From an uncultured Bacillaceae bacterium (GTDB lineage: Bacteria > Bacillota > Bacilli > Bacillales > Alkalibacillaceae): DNA of 43,016 bases. Within the stretch, counting starts at the first letter, position 1. Every line of letters starts with the position of its first letter. The notes beneath the pieces are model-generated. The model was not told where the DNA came from. It ran no database searches and saw nothing but the letters and a program-made list of their open reading frames with translations. The translations under genes were made by a program, and so were the position numbers. The DNA lies in assembly GCA_937983065.1 (NCBI GenBank), contig CALKAL010000036.1, positions 1 to 43,016 on the forward strand, written 5' to 3'. Below, piece by piece: positions 40,960 through 43,016 of the stretch.

Positions 40960-42072
40960 ATGGAGTTTAATTGGTTAGAAATTAGAAGAGACTTACACCA
41001 AATACCGGAAATCGGTTTTAAAGAATATAAAACACAACAATATTTATTAAACTTTCTAAATAAGTTGCCCCAGGATAATTTAACGATCGAAAAGTGGAAA
41101 ACGGGTTTGTTCGTTTTTGTAAAAGGTACAGAAGGGTCAAAAACGATTGCTTATCGGACGGATATTGACGGCTTACCGATCAAAGAGGAGACTGATTTAC
41201 CTTTTGAATCTAAACACGATGGATTCATGCATGCTTGTGGTCACGATATTCATATGACGATTGCCCTTGGAACATTAACAAATCTCGTTCACAACCGAAT
41301 AAAAGACAATACATTATTTTTATTTCAACCAGCGGAAGAAGGGCCTGGTGGGGCAAAGCCGATGCTAGAAAGCGAGTTAATGAAAAAATATAATCCTGAT
41401 TGTATTTTTGCTTTACATATTGATCCAAAGTTGCCTGTTGGAACGGTTTCAAGTAAGCCAGGAGTACTCTTTGCTAACACGAGTGAGTTATTTATTGATT
41501 TTCACGGAAAAGGGGGACATGCAGCTTACCCTCATGAAACGAAAGACATGATTATGGCTGCAAGTGCTTTTAATATGCAGCTCCAACAAATTGTCTCTAG
41601 ATTCACAAGTCCGCTCGATCAAGTTGTTGTCACATTAGGAAAAATGACAGCGGGGACTGTTCAAAATATCATTGCTGAACATGCTAGAGTTGAAGGGACG
41701 ATCCGAACGATGAATCCCGAATCTATTGAAACAGTGAAACAATCAATTATCCAGCTGTTAAAAGGGATTGAAATTAGATACGATTGTCAAACTGAAGTCG
41801 ATTTCGGTGCAAATTATTATATGGTTGATAATGATGAACGTTATGTCAACCAATTTAGAAAAGCGATTGAGGGGACTTCCATTCAGTATGTTGAAGCACC
41901 TGAAGCAATGACGGGCGAGGATTTCGGTTACATGTTGAAGGAGTATCCAGGTTTTATGTTTTGGCTCGGAGCAGAAAGTGAATACGGACTACATCATAGT
42001 AAAATCAATCCAGATGAAAGAGCGATTGAAGTAGGAATAGAAGCGGTATTACGTATGTTTCGCTCATTTTAA
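40960..42072 (+). CDS. ykuR: N-acetyldiaminopimelate deacetylase (YkuR)
   Basis: The 370-residue M20D amidohydrolase has ligands in HACGHD (91-96) and QPAEEGPGGAK (Glu126, Glu127), a dimerisation segment with GKGGHAAYPHETKDMI, and the closing GAESEYGLHHSKINPDE. It would release acetate from N-acetyl-LL-diaminopimelate to give LL-diaminopimelate. Position after ykuL and dapH supports this over other M20D amidases. ATG 40960 has GGAGG 8 nt upstream; the ATG at 40945 overlaps it. Confidence 0.92.
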   Translation: MEFNWLEIRRDLHQIPEIGFKEYKTQQYLLNFLNKLPQDNLTIEKWKTGLFVFVKGTEGSKTIAYRTDIDGLPIKEETDLPFESKHDGFMHACGHDIHMTIALGTLTNLVHNRIKDNTLFLFQPAEEGPGGAKPMLESELMKKYNPDCIFALHIDPKLPVGTVSSKPGVLFANTSELFIDFHGKGGHAAYPHETKDMIMAASAFNMQLQQIVSRFTSPLDQVVVTLGKMTAGTVQNIIAEHARVEGTIRTMNPESIETVKQSIIQLLKGIEIRYDCQTEVDFGANYYMVDNDERYVNQFRKAIEGTSIQYVEAPEAMTGEDFGYMLKEYPGFMFWLGAESEYGLHHSKINPDERAIEVGIEAVLRMFRSF

Positions 42073-42092
42073 CATTTAGGCAGGGGAAGATC

Positions 42093-42863
42093 ATGGATAA
42101 AAAACTTATCAAAGAGATTGAACAAGCTGTCGGGGAAGTTAAAGAAATAAAATTACTACCCGAGCAAGGCTGTACGTCCGAAGTTCGAAAAGTGATTACG
42201 GAAAAGGGGACGTACCTTCTAAAAAGTGCCACCGTTTTGCGTTATCGAGAATGGTTACAAGATGAAGCACAAGTTTTAAAAAAGTTAAAAGAAGAACAAT
42301 TTGAACTCGTACCAAAATTTTATGGATTCTTTGAAGGGGAATTGACAAGTCATTTGTTAATGTCCTATGAAGATGGAGAGACGTTAACAGCTGCCCTTCA
42401 AAAAGCGACATCACCTTCAGAAAAAGAAGTATTAATTCAAAGCTTTGGTGAGTTCATTCAACAATTACACGAAACGAAGCTAGTACATTCTTTTAAGCGT
42501 GAAATCGATTGGTTAGACGAACAACTAGCCGTCGCTGAAAAATATTTTTATGAAGGTGGTACGGACGGAAATATTAACTTACTAGAAAAAATAAAAGCAA
42601 ATAGGCCAGATAAAATGGACAAAGCATTAATTCACGGTGATTGTACAACAGATAATGTACTAGTCGTTAACAATAAAGCATCATTATTTATCGACGTTGC
42701 AGGAATGACGATTGGTGATCCAAGATATGATATAGCTTTAGCAATCCGTAAATTTTATAACGATGAGGTTTTATTAGATGCCTTTTATGAAGGCTATAAA
42801 AAATACAAAATATCAAAGGAAGAATTCGATTATTTCAATCATGGATTATACGAATTTTTCTAA
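42093..42863 (+). CDS. Aminoglycoside phosphotransferase-family kinase
   Basis: The 256-residue protein has the APH fold with HGDCTTDNVL (His181-Asp183, Asn188) and the metal loop IDVAGMTIGDPRYDIALAI (Asp201). The N-terminal lysine in TYLLKSATV (about residue 44) should hold ATP. AGGGGAAG precedes the ATG, 20 nt after ykuR, so it is probably in the same transcript. The substrate is unknown; antibiotic modification is only one possibility for this broad family. Confidence 0.82.
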   Translation: MDKKLIKEIEQAVGEVKEIKLLPEQGCTSEVRKVITEKGTYLLKSATVLRYREWLQDEAQVLKKLKEEQFELVPKFYGFFEGELTSHLLMSYEDGETLTAALQKATSPSEKEVLIQSFGEFIQQLHETKLVHSFKREIDWLDEQLAVAEKYFYEGGTDGNINLLEKIKANRPDKMDKALIHGDCTTDNVLVVNNKASLFIDVAGMTIGDPRYDIALAIRKFYNDEVLLDAFYEGYKKYKISKEEFDYFNHGLYEFF

Positions 42864-42884
42864 TTGAAATAGAAATAAAAGGAT

Positions 42885-42917
42885 GAGGTTGGGACAAAAC
42901 AAATATGGCCCAACCTC
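42885..42917 (+). terminator. Terminator-like hairpin with the GAGGTTGGGACA word
   Basis: A perfect 9-bp stem (42885-42893 with 42909-42917) follows the last gene. The GAGGTTGGGACA start is a common word in repeated terminator-like elements of Bacilli. The remaining bases to the window end show no gene. Confidence 0.7.
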
Positions 42918-43016
42918 ATTTCTTTATTCACTTAATTTGTGAATTTATAAAATTGTAATTGAGCATCTATCTACAAAAGCTTGTCCTTGTAGTAATAGGT
43001 CACTTATAAGTTTAAA

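Noticed and set aside
1..43016. Prophage, transposon or genomic island
   Set aside because: No integrase, transposase, terminal repeats or tRNA junction is visible, and composition looks even throughout.

Overview
The window reads as chromosome from a low-GC, spore-forming Bacillaceae member. The evidence is AT-rich sequence, strong GGAGG-type ribosome sites with many TTG and GTG starts, a Spo0E-family phosphatase, Bacillus-only families (YwpF, YvrJ, DUF1659, DUF2922), and a block (33.8-42.1 kb) that follows the order of the Bacillus subtilis patA...ykuE-fadH...ykuL...dapH-ykuR region. I see no rRNA, tRNA, phage, transposon or CRISPR array.

Layout. 0-7.7 kb is accessory-like: a small two-helix membrane protein, a membrane-anchored PstS-like binding protein, two aminoglycoside-phosphotransferase/uridine-kinase type enzymes, a possible acetyltransferase remnant, a Nudix hydrolase, two unrelated HExxH metallopeptidase-like proteins, a lipoprotein and a YncE-like beta-propeller. 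7.8-12.6 kb holds small proteins, a GIY-YIG protein, a divergent YodB-like HxlR regulator/YceI pair with paired dyads in the intergenic promoter, a glycerophosphodiesterase and an M20 dipeptidase. 12.6-14.4 kb carries a six-copy 20-bp tandem repeat and a beta-eliminating lyase whose active site is that of tyrosine phenol-lyase rather than tryptophanase. 14.5-19.5 kb has a CAP-domain lipoprotein and a two-component system followed by two PepSY proteins (YkoGHI-like). 19.6-21.2 kb has a 47-residue basic protein, a TPP riboswitch with thiT, and a glutathione peroxidase. 21.2-29.4 kb is a sensory cluster: a dCache chemoreceptor, an operon of a second chemoreceptor with no periplasmic sensor plus a nitroreductase and a membrane-anchored protein, YwpF, and a PAS-GGDEF-EAL protein. 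29.4-33.9 kb has an envelope serine protease with a zinc-ribbon membrane partner, a run of tiny proteins, signal peptidase I and a Spo0E-like phosphatase. 33.9-42.9 kb is the ykuE-ykuR-like block with a ZIP transporter, an SCO protein and a haemolysin-III protein inserted.

How the genes work together. PatA, DapH and YkuR supply the three acetylase-branch steps of diaminopimelate (lysine and cell wall) synthesis, in two separate places. fadH is preceded by a FadR-type operator. thiT is controlled by a TPP riboswitch that ends in a terminator. The chemoreceptors and the c-di-GMP protein lie near Spo0A-box-like sequences, and a Spo0E-type phosphatase that would act on Spo0A~P is also in the window. 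All assignments come from reading motifs and remembered family sequences; no search was run.
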